A stretch of DNA of 64,000 nucleotides from Hermatobates lingyangjiaoensis (taxonomy: Eukaryota; Arthropoda; Insecta; Hemiptera; Hermatobatidae), in contig JAPFBL010000001.1 of the NCBI GenBank assembly GCA_026182355.1, positions 1,302,001 to 1,366,000 on the forward strand. Reading direction: 5' to 3'. The notes under the pieces were generated by a model. The model was not told the DNA's origin and ran no database searches. It worked only from the letters and a program-made list of their open reading frames with translations. This document shows positions 46,700 through 56,659 of this stretch, one piece after another. Every line of letters begins with the position of its first letter. The first letter of the stretch is position 1. The translations under genes and the position numbers were made by a program.

Positions 46700-48706
46700 A
46701 TTAATTAAGTAATCTTAATATCATACTTCTTGGGTATATAATATACAATGCCCCATTTAGACATAATATAAATGTCTGATTGGGAAATTTTTATTAGTCT
46801 TTCATTCCTAGAGGTAGTACAGATGGTAGATCCACTTATCAATATATATGCTTATTTTTATATATCACACCAGTGATACATATATATATCATTAGTATAA
46901 CTATAACAGTAATAACATTTTTGAAAATCGATAGTATAGATTTCGCGTTACGAAATAGCCTCTTACAGGAGATATGGCATTGGTTCCAATAGCCTTTGGT
47001 TCACATAGTTTATATCATTATATCAGATACATAGTTTATCTGACCTTCTTCTACATTAAAGAATTAAGACAAAGTTTCCCATTTAAAACTTGAAAATATG
47101 CCTATTTTTCCTGAAGAATGTGAGAAACTTGTAAGGAAATATATCGTTTTAAGATAACTTTTAATTTAAGATTTGAGATAATTAAATTTATTATTTTTCA
47201 AAGAATTTTTTTCAATTTTGATTTATGTTATACATTTTTGGTCTTTTATAAAATTAGTACACTAGGGATTTTATGGCATGCTAGTGCTTTTTTAAAAAAT
47301 CACTTTTCTTTCAATTTGTGTTATCTTTTTCCTGGGTACTATATTCTGTTGCTGTAATAAGCTGTTATAATAATACTGTATAAGGTTGCTGTAAATGTTT
47401 ATTGAGAAAAAATATATTAGTAATTAGCCAGTTTTGCTTACTAAAATTAAATTCTAGCCGGCTTTTCAGTATAATTTAAAACTCTTATAGGTGGAAGATT
47501 GAAATTTTTGAAAATAATAGATATGAGCTATTAGACTAGAATAGTGAAAACACTGGAATAGTCTAACAACATAATAGAAAAGAGTCCATTCTTCACACTT
47601 CAATATTAACCAAAGTTAATAAGATTCATAAAGAAAAAAAATGTTATATGATATTAAGTTTTATTCAAGGGTACAACGTATGCCAATCTATATGTCTCCA
47701 TCATACCATTGAATGTATCAGAAATTATATATTTGATTGGCGTTGATTTTTTACATGTTAGTATTAGATTCTTTTACACCTCATATTAAGTTATTAAATT
47801 ATTCGAACATTTTTCATTAATCGTCTACACATCTATTTTATTTAAGAAAATTCACTCAAAAGTGACTCTAAGTCAATTTAAGCAATGTAAAGAAATGTAA
47901 ACAATACCATAAGTATAGCAAGTAAACCATTAGTCCAGGATAGCTTAATTGCTTCTTTATTTCGTCTTTATTGCTTTATTTCTCTTAGCCGTAATAAAAA
48001 TTTCATGAATTTTTTTTATAAATTGTTAATTTCCTTTTCAGATTAATTTTGGCACAATTTCATGTTTTTTTAGTGAGCCGTTTAACATAAAAAAAAAATT
48101 CTGAAAACAAATAATGTACTGTAACGCCCCGTTTTGAAGAATGTGATTTTAATAAAAATTATCTCATCTCATCCTCCACAGAATGCTCTATTTTTAAGTA
48201 TAGTTTCATTTTGATCTGTTAAACGGTATGGCTTGTATCACTCTCACAACTTTTCAGATTAGAGAGTCAAAATTTTTTAATTTTATTGAAAAAAATATTT
48301 TCTTTAATTTTAAATATCTGAAGTTATTTTTTCTTTATTGATTTTGTAGCCTCAAAGATAATGCCAACATTTCAAAACTCTACAATTAGTAGTTTAGGAG
48401 AAAAAAAATGCTGTCTAAAAACAGATTTTTGGTAATAAAAGTAATTTTCCCATTATGCATAATTAGGACAAATCTACACTATATGAGCCATCTTTTTGTA
48501 AAATATCAATTTGATCTATCAAAAATTCTGGACCGTAGCGTGGTAACAAGCAATGCTAACACACTCACCCACCCACCCACACACACACAGACATCATCGA
48601 AAAAACTTAATAAAACGACTTCTGGGACCTCAAAACATGTAAAGTGTCGAAATTTTGAGATAAAATTTTCTCACGATCACTATACTTTACTTATAGTAAA
48701 GATTAT
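46700..48706 (-). mobile_element. 1.6-kb non-coding repeat, copy 3, inverted and expanded
   Basis: Its reverse complement matches 25,498-27,020 in several blocks: the terminus CACTATACTTTACTTATAG, the GGGT/CCCA microsatellite with GGACCGTAGCGTGGTAAC, and GGTAGTACAGATGG near 46,810. It is longer than copy 2 because of insertions between blocks. The ORF at 48,408-48,725 crosses the microsatellite and is not a gene. Confidence 0.7.
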
Positions 48707-48961
48707 ATTAAACCTACATGTCTGAAGGTGTCTTATTCCATGTTTTATGTACTTTTCCATGATATTTTAGGATTTATTCTGTTGCTTTATGACGTAGAAA
48801 TAGCAAAAACAAATGTGCATATCATAAATTTTACTCATATAATGAAATTAAACATAGGCATAACATTATAAAATGGAACTGTACTTTTAGTTATCATATT
48901 ATATATAATGTAATTTTTTTTTAGGGTTGAGGTCCAATGATTTTAAACTAGTCCTTTTGCC

Positions 48962-48993
48962 GACGTTTCGACATATATTTATGTCATCTTCAG
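48962..48993 (-). ncRNA. Hammerhead ribozyme motif, family F, left arm
   Basis: Minus strand: CTGAAGA, extra T, helix II GACAT/ATGTC, GAAA, CGTC. Helix III strand ACGT is self-complementary; the cleavage site is GUC. Helix I is GCC/GGC. All catalytic bases are present. Confidence 0.85.
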
Positions 48994-49384
48994 GGCTACA
49001 ACATGATTGTTTTACAATTAGCACTACTATTACTACTATTTGGTAATTTATTACATTTTTATATCTACAGTTACAAAGAGGAATTTATTGATAAATCAGT
49101 TACTTCGACTATGGATTATTTTGTTTAAGGATTATTTTGACATAAGGATATTGTTATAATTATTCAATTGCTTTAGAATTATTGCATAAGTATAGAGATC
49201 ACTATTTGATTACCTTGGAAATCTGATAATTGACATCCTTATGTCAATGTATAACAAAATAATCCATAGTCGAAGTAACTGATTTATCAATAAATTCCTC
49301 TTTGTAACTGTAGATATAAAAATGTAATAAATTACCAAATAGTAGTAATAGTAGTGCTAATTGTAAAACAATCATGTTGTAGCC

Positions 49385-49416
49385 CTGAAGATGACATAAA
49401 TATATGTCGAAACGTC
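49385..49416 (+). ncRNA. Hammerhead ribozyme motif, family F, right arm
   Basis: Identical core on the plus strand, with GCC at 49,382-49,384 pairing with GGC at 49,417-49,419. Helix III cannot form within one molecule because ACGT has no loop, so a dimer of two cores is the obvious active form. Confidence 0.85.
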
Positions 49417-49499
49417 GGCAAAAGGACTAGTTTAAAATCATTGGACCTCAACCCTCAAAAAAAATTACACCATATAAATATTAGGTCAAGAAAACAAAA

Positions 49500-49780
49500 T
49501 CATGATATATATATATATATATTATGATAACTTTATGTGATAATAATCATGCTATATTATTATATAGCTATTATATATAATATATAATATTACTATATAA
49601 TATATAGTAATATTATATAGCTATATTATTACTATATTACATAGTAATATAGTATGTGGCCCTTACTATATTATAAGTAATAATATACTTATTACTTATA
49701 ATAATTAGTTTTATAGCTTTTTTTTAAATGGGTTAATTCTACTAATAGAAGCATTTATTAGAATTAACCCATTGATAAAA
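49500..49780. repeat. AT-rich cruciform-prone stretch
   Basis: Nested AT palindromes (TATAGTAATATTATATAGC-type) lie at about 49,545-49,705. They are followed by a hairpin with ATGGGTTAATTCTA at about 49,728 pairing with TAGAATTAACCCAT ending near 49,772. Confidence 0.75.
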
Positions 49781-50154
49781 ACTATAAATTTGCAGAAAGT
49801 TATATAAAACCATGTATTATAAACTACTAGATTTTTTTTATTTTGTGTTAATGCTCTTAAATTGTGATTACTTGTATTTTAAACCTTACAATCTACGAAA
49901 AATGAGATAAATCAAATACATTACCGACTATTGAAATATTTCTGATACACTTATTTACATCAAAGTATTTTGATTCAAATTTCTTTTGTGAATAAGACAA
50001 ATAAAAATAAATCAGCCAAATAGCGGAATAAATAACAAGGTGTGAGAAGCTTAGAGAAGAGGGGAGCTTGGAGAAATTAGGCAAATCCACTAACTGGCGT
50101 TGTACAAACTGCCATATTTTTGCTCAAATAAACGATAAAGGGTTTAGATAATGA

Positions 50155-50450
50155 AAATGCCAGTATGGGGGAAATGCTGTGGTAATTCGGGCCTGTGTTT
50201 GGGAAGTAGGGGGGGGAGGGCACGTTTTCTCATTAGGGAGCCTTGTGGGGGAGGGGGTCCCAGGAGATAATCCGGACCTGGTCCGTCTCCATGGCAACCA
50301 GGCCCTCCCTAATCCACCACTTTATCAATAACACCTTCCACATATTATTGTCTGGCCACACTAACCGAGCGGCTTGACACATTCTCTGGCTACCTACAGT
50401 CTGTACCACTGCCGCAGTCAAAATGATAACAGGTATCAAAGCATCCACTT
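50155..50450. other. GC-rich island 12
   Basis: G-rich left (AAGTAGGGGGGGGAGGGCAC and GTGGGGGAGGGGGTCCC), C-rich right (CAACCAGGCCCTCCCTAAT). The core has CTCCATGGCAACCAGG, which resembles an RFX/X-box site. A 71-codon minus-strand ORF shows no domain. Candidate promoter or enhancer. Confidence 0.45.
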
Positions 50451-53180
50451 ATCAAAGCAAGACGATACTGTCTTATTATGGATCTATTCAGAGCTATTCT
50501 AGGAAAGTAAAATCTGATGTTTAATATCAGCACCTATTACGGGTTATACTTATATTCTTAATCCAATATTCATTCTCAGAATTCACCAGATACCTGATAA
50601 TTTTTTTTCCGAATGCTAGTAGCGCAATCATAAGTATAATTAGTAGATACATTAACAATTCTATGAAGTTAAGATCAGTTTGGTACAACGGAGTTGAAGG
50701 CTGAAAAAATGTAAGGAATCTGGAAAATAATTATTTAAAATTAAGACTTTCTCATGATAGACAAATTCAATTTTCTTTCCTTATAATAGCATATATTTAT
50801 ATTTTTTTCTTTACTTATCTAATCAGAAAGCATAATTCAATTCTATTTAGAAAACTTAAAATATAGACTCAGTAACTAATAATCAAGAGCAGAAACATTT
50901 CTTTTAATTTTAAATGATCTTTTATTTGTCATTAAATGTATTCATTACTTCTTTATAATTTCTAATATTAATTCCTTTAGTTGAAAAATATTCATACAAA
51001 CAAATATGTAAAGTTAAACAATGTTGATGTTTAAGGATTACTATGAGGACAGTAATGTGATAACTCATAGAGAGCAATTCAAAGACTACAGAAGTAAGGT
51101 ACATCACCCTTAGGTCTCATGAAGCAAGGAGTGTATAATTATTACTATTACGGACTCAAATCTCCTTATAATTTTATCTACTCTGGCATTACATCAAATA
51201 TAACGATGTTCATAAATACTTATGACACGCTGTAGCATACAAACTTACGATAAAGATACCAAAGTTACATTGGAACGTGCCGTGTCTTAATTCCACTCTT
51301 CATTTGCATTCTCTAATAAAAACTCAAGACGACTAAATAAATTAATCCTTATTCACACAATTTGCAGCATAAAAACAGGAATAAAGGAAATACAACAAAA
51401 ACTAGCATCGGCAGATTATATAAGATCAAAATAAACTCGCACAAACCTGTACTTAATTTGCAATTTCGGAACAGTATTATTGGCATTGAAACATCCTATA
51501 AAGGAATGTGTTTTTCTTGTCGTTTTAAGAATATGTAAGTAAAATAAGTCTTTTCAAGTTAAATTGTGCACTATTCAAAACAAAAATTAACATGAAAAAC
51601 TTATTATTTTTATTTTTAATAATACATCCACTCTATTACAGTATTTTGATTCACTCATTTTAATTCATCTTGTTGGTTATACTTCATGATTTTAAGATCG
51701 TGATTAACAAACAATTTAATGTTTTTTTTTAAAAAAACACATATGTAATAGCAATTTAAATATTGCATAAGTAATTTACTTCTGATATTACGTGCTACGT
51801 ATAAAGTCAAGTCAAAGTCAAGTGCTACAAATAGTTAAATATAGTTAAATTTAATGCATGTTTTCTAGACCAACTTAAAAGGATTATGATTAGTGGTAAT
51901 CATTATATTCAAAACAAAGTATTGTTTCAATAAAAGGTAAAGACAATTCAATTCGTATTAAATGAAGCGATGGAAAGACATGACAGAAGTATAAACAAAC
52001 TTTCATATTGAATTATACATCCATTAAAGCATTATTGTCAGATTTATCATAAGAAGAAATATGTTAGTGATATTGCATGATCGAATATTACAGAACTGTC
52101 AAAAGAGTCACTTATAATAATAAGTGAAATAATATTAATACCCCATTGAAAATGCTTATAAAACAGAAGTAATCTCCATTATACTTGGGAACAGGTATTA
52201 AGTTGCAGTGTGCCGCCGTTAGTGCTAAAAAGATTCTAAGTTCTCATCTTAGTTAAATCTCTACAGTTGTCATGGGGAGATGAAAAAAGTTCTCCTTGAC
52301 CTGAACCAATCTCAGCTACTCAAAATCTATGACAGAAACCTAAGTAGAGTAGAAAGTCAGAAAATTGAATCACTCATAACAAAATATCGTACCAATTAAC
52401 CAGCAACTATAAAGTCAACTACTTTCCAAGATAAAAAAATATTTCCTACAGAAAAATTGGTCAAATATCAAAAACAATAAAAAACATTAAGTTATAAAAG
52501 CGTTTGAAATTAATAACGTGAATCAAAAGTTCACGTTACTTATTATATATATTTCTAATACTAAATTATCAATGTATGCACAAATAAATATGTAACGTTT
52601 ACAAAGAATTGTAGCAGCGACTTGCCAATGTTATACTGGTTAATATAACTGCCAGAAATCACAAGTGGGATAAGATTCTGACATGAATAGAAGACAAATA
52701 TAAGATCCACCATGTCAATCACTCTCTACGGTGGTATTGTACACCATGCAATCTATTCCTCATCAATTACAGTCTTATGAAAAAATCGTTATACAAGTAC
52801 ATGAACAACAGCTCTTTATTGATATCTAAATGGATAATTGATAATTATATTAATAAAGAATCATAATAATTCTTAATGTAACATGTTTAATGTGAAGACA
52901 AGTAATGTCTTCAGATGTATTCCTTTGGTAATGTTTAAATAAAATACATTTATTTTGAAATTAAATTAGAACTCTTTAATTAAAGCTTTTTATTTCTTTA
53001 AATAGATATAAAGTAAGGGGTAAAGTTCACAAGCAGTGATAAAAAAATGTATTTGAAATTTAATGTTAGACCGTTAAACTTCAAAGTCTTAATTGTAAAC
53101 TATGTAAACCAATGGCAAGAATTTATAAAATTTTAAAAAAAATATTGGCAATACAAAAAATTTAATCAAGTAATTGTAAA
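50451..53180. other. AT-rich stretch, nothing recognised
   Basis: About 2.7 kb without a supportable feature. Short AT-driven ORFs only. Confidence 0.5.
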
Positions 53181-53224
53181 ATGTGTTTGTTCTTCATTAT
53201 ATATATACATAATATTATCAACAG

Positions 53225-53545
53225 GAAAACGATCCACAAAGACAACAAACGTTTCACAGTAAACAATAGACACAGAGTAAAGATACAAACACGAGACTTA
53301 TACAGTCTCGATACTGTTAGTGCGTTACTGAAGTTACTGGTAGTTAATGAAAGATACTGTAAGTGTTTTCGTATCTTTACTCTGTGTCTACAACGTGCTT
53401 AGTCTCTCTTTCTCTTTTCTCCTAAAGACAGATTGCCCAAAATTTTGAGTATGTAAGTTTGTTTCTTTACTCTGTGTGTTACTCTTCGTTAATTTTGAGC
53501 TCCAGTGTCCAGGTTGGATAGTCTTTCCGTTTATTAAGTTAATAT
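53225..53545. mobile_element. Family B-variant palindrome
   Basis: GACACAGAGTAAAGATAC and its inverse lie at about 53,268 and 53,371. The plus strand at 53,421-53,450 has CTAAAGACAGATTGCCC then AAAATTTTGAG, a damaged core of the same variant as at 3.35 kb. Outer parts match the family tail (GTTTCTTTACTCTGTGTG). Confidence 0.55.
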
Positions 53546-53559
53546 ATATATATATCATA

Positions 53560-53810
53560 AATGAAATACCATCCAAAAGGACTGATAACACTTAAAATAA
53601 GTGTGGCACATAGAAGCAAACATAACAAGGGACTCACTTTTCAATATTGCGACCGTTATGTTGGACGTTCTCTGCAGAAGAAAATCAATTGACTGTCGTC
53701 CCTCCGTCAGTCCACTTCTTCTCTAGAAGACGAACACTATAGCGGTCGAATACTAAACGATTGTTGCGTTTCTTTCTATGTATGTCTCAAAGTTTATTTT
53801 AAGTGTATAT
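53560..53810. mobile_element. Palindromic element with hammerhead-like remnants
   Basis: The ends ACACTTAAAATAAGTG and TTTATTTTAAGTG are inverted copies. The inner part has CTAGAAGACGAAC...GGTCGAATACT on the plus strand and a diverged inverse near 53,655-53,690. The boxes resemble CUGAAGA and GAAA, but helix II is weak. Confidence 0.35.
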
Positions 53811-54219
53811 AAATATTTATATATGCATGTAAGAATGCGTGTGTGTGTGTCTCTGTATGCATGTAAGTCTGCGTATTCTCTGTATTATCATTTGACGTTT
53901 AAATTGATATTCTTGATACTAATTGCAACTATACTTACTTGTCTAAAACTTTTGTCCTTTTCATATTTCCTGGGGTAAGGCATTCATTCATTAAAGCAAA
54001 TTATCTAGCTTACTAAATAAGGCTACTCACTATAATAATGACAATATTTTAATAAATAATATCATACAAATATTTTTACGTTAAATATAATAATATAATG
54101 TATAGAAATCAAAGTTTCTGCTATTTATGGATGATATTTGATTGTAATGAATGGGCTGTTTTAAACGTCTTGATGTTTTCATTTTATTAAAGTGAAGAGT
54201 AAGTTAATAATTTGTTTGA

Positions 54220-54520
54220 AGAAGTTCGTAGACGAAAGTGACGTGAGAAAGCTAAAGAGCGTCATATTCCGAGGACGCACATGTTGGTGACGTCCTAGCT
54301 AGGAATGTTGCCAGATTGGGGGAATCGGCAAATGCGTTCAATCTTCCACCCCTGCTTCAGATAAAAGTTTAGAAAAGTATAAATTGTCTTTTAGAGATTT
54401 GCATGTGTAGTGAAGAGGGATGTCCAAGGGGAGACAAATAAGATTCACCCCCACCCCTAAATCCCCGCCATTTCACCTTTTCCTCCAAAATATCCCCCTT
54501 TTCATCAGCACTATTTTCCG
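54220..54520. other. GC-rich island 13
   Basis: Contains AAGTGACGTGAGAAAGC and TGGTGACGTCC (CRE-like sites), then G-rich GTCCAAGGGGAGAC and C-rich ACCCCCACCCCTAAATCCCC. No ORF. Candidate regulatory element. Confidence 0.4.
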
Positions 54521-54978
54521 TCTTACAGGCATTTCTTCCTCTGAAATAACATTGGACAGTTAGAGTTTTTTATCAGAAAATGTAACACTTGATGAATTAA
54601 TTAAGTGGATCAATATTTCAAAATGAACCAAGGTATCCGTTACTCTATTACTTAATCTGTTAATTTAAACTTAAATAAAGTCCTGACGATTGTTATTTGC
54701 TATAAAACATTAATTATGATTATTTAAACCATTTACAAATTAACAAAGTCAAAACAAGGCAAATAAGATATTTGTTAAGTTCAGAATTGTACCGCTATTC
54801 TAAATCAACGTAACTATCAATATATATAATACTTTATAAAGGTATTGATCGTCAAACAGAGTAGAATAAAAATCTTATTAGGCCTTGACCAGTTTTTTTT
54901 TTTCATAAGCTCACCTATCCACATATATTCTACATATATATATGATCAAAGCACAATAAGAAATGGGAAAACAAGACT

Positions 54979-55013
54979 AAGATCTTTCAACCGTAACAAG
55001 CGGTCTTCTTCAG
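54979..55013 (-). ncRNA. Hammerhead motif, family A, copy 1
   Basis: Minus strand: CTGAAGA, helix II ACCG/CGGT, GAAAGATCTT. Helix III strand AGATCT. The flank that forms helix I differs by one base from the other copies (GGCT for GACT). Confidence 0.75.
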
Positions 55014-55050
55014 AGCCAAAAACCCAACTGAGTCAGTTGGGTTTTTGACT

Positions 55051-55085
55051 CTGACGAAGACCGCTTGTTACGGTTGAAAGATCTT
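55051..55085 (+). ncRNA. Hammerhead motif, family A, copy 2
   Basis: CTGACGA, helix II ACCG/CGGT with a 7-base loop, GAAAGATCTT. Helix I GACT/AGTC next to the core, then a U-rich internal loop, then a distal GGG/CCC pairing. All parts intact. Confidence 0.85.
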
Positions 55086-55216
55086 AGTCTTGTTTTCCCA
55101 TTTCTTATTGTGGTTTGATCATTGATTGTTATTTCACGTGTTTATGAGAAATAACACATAAACACGTGAAACAACAATCAATGTTTAAACCACAATAAGA
55201 ATGGGAAAACAAGACT

Positions 55217-55251
55217 AAGATCTTTCAACCGTAACAAGCGGTCTTCGTCAG
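55217..55251 (-). ncRNA. Hammerhead motif, family A, copy 3
   Basis: Minus strand, same core as copy 2, including helix I GACT/AGTC. Intact by eye. Confidence 0.85.
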
Positions 55252-55300
55252 AGTCAAAAACCCAACTGTTTTTGACACCAACAGAGTTGGGTTTTTGACT

Positions 55301-55334
55301 CTGACGAAGACGCTTGTTACGGTTGAAAGATCTT
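55301..55334 (+). ncRNA. Hammerhead motif, family A, copy 4
   Basis: As copy 2 but with one C missing from the 5' strand of helix II (GACGC for GACCGC), which shortens that helix. Other boxes are intact. Confidence 0.75.
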
Positions 55335-55368
55335 AGTCTTGTTTTCCCATTCTTATTGTGGTTTAATC

Positions 55369-55420
<52 letters not shown>

Positions 55421-55429
55421 TGAAGTTTC

Positions 55430-55565
55430 AGAATTTTCAAAAGAACATACAGAAAAGAAATCACTGAAACTCACTACTATATTTTATGTCCCCGTCATCA
55501 GGAATAGATGTGAATCGCTCCAAAGGCTGATAACGACTGGCTTGCGTTCAAAAAGAAGCACTTAA
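55430..55565 (-). mobile_element. PLE-type remnant with partial hammerhead
   Basis: The minus strand near 55,490-55,502 has CCTGATGACGGGGAC, then AAAATATAGTAG without the 3' strand of helix II. It looks like a hammerhead with an internal deletion. The flanking plus-strand ORF is mostly TA repeat. Confidence 0.35.
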
Positions 55566-55769
55566 ACAGTGTAGCCAACTTTCAGAAAGAGGGGTGACAA
55601 GGAAGATTAAGAAATACAAGCAATATAAAGATTAAATGAATGAAAACATTTAACTAAAAATAAAGTTCAAACCTATTAACAACTTGTAAAAAACCAAACT
55701 AAAAATGAAAAAAGAAATAGAAAATAAAAAATGAAACTGAGTAAAACAGACTAAAATAAATTAAAGGAA

Positions 55770-56160
55770 CAATTAACGATTGAGGTTAAGCCGAGCAGCA
55801 GCCCTTCGACCCAGAAGACTAATAAGTCGTTCTTCTGAAGTTCTCAGAGTGACTTTCGAACTAGTCTCATCAATCTGCCTCAGGAACCTGTACACGGAAA
55901 CAGTCATTGAATCTGAGTCCGTGAGAACTGGCATGAGTAGCAGCGGGAAGGTCACTGCGTTTGCCAAAGGACCGATTATTGATATGCAGGCTTAGCTTGG
56001 TAGAAGCAAAACCTACACAAAAGGAATCACACTGGGTCCAATACAAAACGGTAAACGCAGGTACCACAAGACAAGAAGTCTTGTGAGCGATTGAATAGGT
56101 ACGTTTACGATGGAAAGTGCTTTAACGATGAAAGCAACGGGATTGATGATAGAACAAGTA
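55770..56160 (-). other. GC-richer block, possibly decayed coding sequence
   Basis: Composition is balanced compared with its surroundings. Minus-strand frames include FLRQIDETSSKVTLRTSEER followed by LISLLGRR, and IVKALSIVNVPIQSLTRLL. They continue from the PLE-type fragment at 56.16-56.30 kb, so this may be its downstream coding part. I do not recognise a domain. Confidence 0.3.
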
Positions 56161-56162
56161 TA

Positions 56163-56530
56163 GGACAAGTATATATTAATATTAGTAAAAGTTGGAAGCG
56201 ATTCTTCTTGAATACATATATTTAAAAACATTATGTCTGAATTCACATTAGTTAACTCCATTGAATGTTTCTCCAAACTTCGAAGCTGTCTCTTCAATTC
56301 AAGGTTTTCAAATAAAAGATTAGATCACCATACAAAGTCGAATAAGTATGGTGATATAATCTTCAATTTGAACAGCCTTGATTTGAAGAAAAAGTTTCGC
56401 AGTTTGGAGAAACATTCAATGAAGTTAACTAAGATGAAATCAAACATAATGTTTTTAAATATATGTATTAAAGAAGAATTGCTTCCAAATTTTACTAATA
56501 TTAAAATATATATAAATATATATCTGTAAA
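56163..56530. mobile_element. Inverted pair of PLE N-terminal fragments with central hairpin
   Basis: Minus strand 56,163-56,297 and plus strand 56,385-56,520 encode nearly the same peptide (RSLEKHSMELTNVNSDIMFL, then SLPTFTNI; and RSLEKHSMKLTKMKSNIMFL, then LLPNFTNI). Between them ATCACCATAC and GTATGGTGAT form a hairpin with a 12-base loop near 56,324-56,355. No hammerhead is seen between the arms, unlike at 4.3 kb. Confidence 0.6.
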
Positions 56531-56622
56531 TAAACAAAAATACATAAAGATATATGAGCTTTAGAAAAGTATAGGTTTTAAAGATGAAAGGCCTTAAAGA
56601 AAATTCTACAAAAATGGACTAC

Positions 56623-56648
56623 GATATTTCGACAAATGTCAGCATCAG
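56623..56648 (-). ncRNA. Hammerhead motif, family D
   Basis: Minus strand: CTGATGC (last A replaced by C), extra T, helix II GACA/TGTC, GAAA, TATC. Helix III strand ATAT is self-complementary, with cleavage site AUC. Helix I is weak. The change at A9 should reduce activity. Confidence 0.6.
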
Positions 56649-56659
56649 GACAAGAGAAG

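Larger units (their letters stand above)
48909..49469. mobile_element. Family F palindrome with two intact hammerheads
   Basis: Arms of about 215 bp (48,909-49,130 and 49,254-49,469) are nearly identical inverted copies. The 120-bp spacer contains a second small inverted pair (TGACATAAGGAT and inverse). Both hammerheads face outwards. Confidence 0.85.
54944..55372. mobile_element. Double family A palindrome: four alternating hammerheads
   Basis: Two palindromes sit side by side (54,944-55,120 and about 55,183-55,372). The bridge between them is also palindromic around CACGTGTTTATG and CATAAACACGTG (55,135-55,168). Arm polarity therefore alternates minus, plus, minus, plus. The arms differ by a few substitutions and one-base deletions. 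A long TA repeat follows at 55,371-55,415. Confidence 0.85.

Noticed and set aside
48408..48725. 105-codon ORF
   Set aside because: It crosses a CCCA microsatellite inside a non-coding repeat whose other copies have no such frame.
50233..50448. 71-codon minus-strand ORF in GC-rich DNA
   Set aside because: No domain, and the segment matches the pattern of the other non-coding islands.
55314..55565. 83-codon ORF
   Set aside because: It starts inside a hammerhead arm and runs through a TA repeat.
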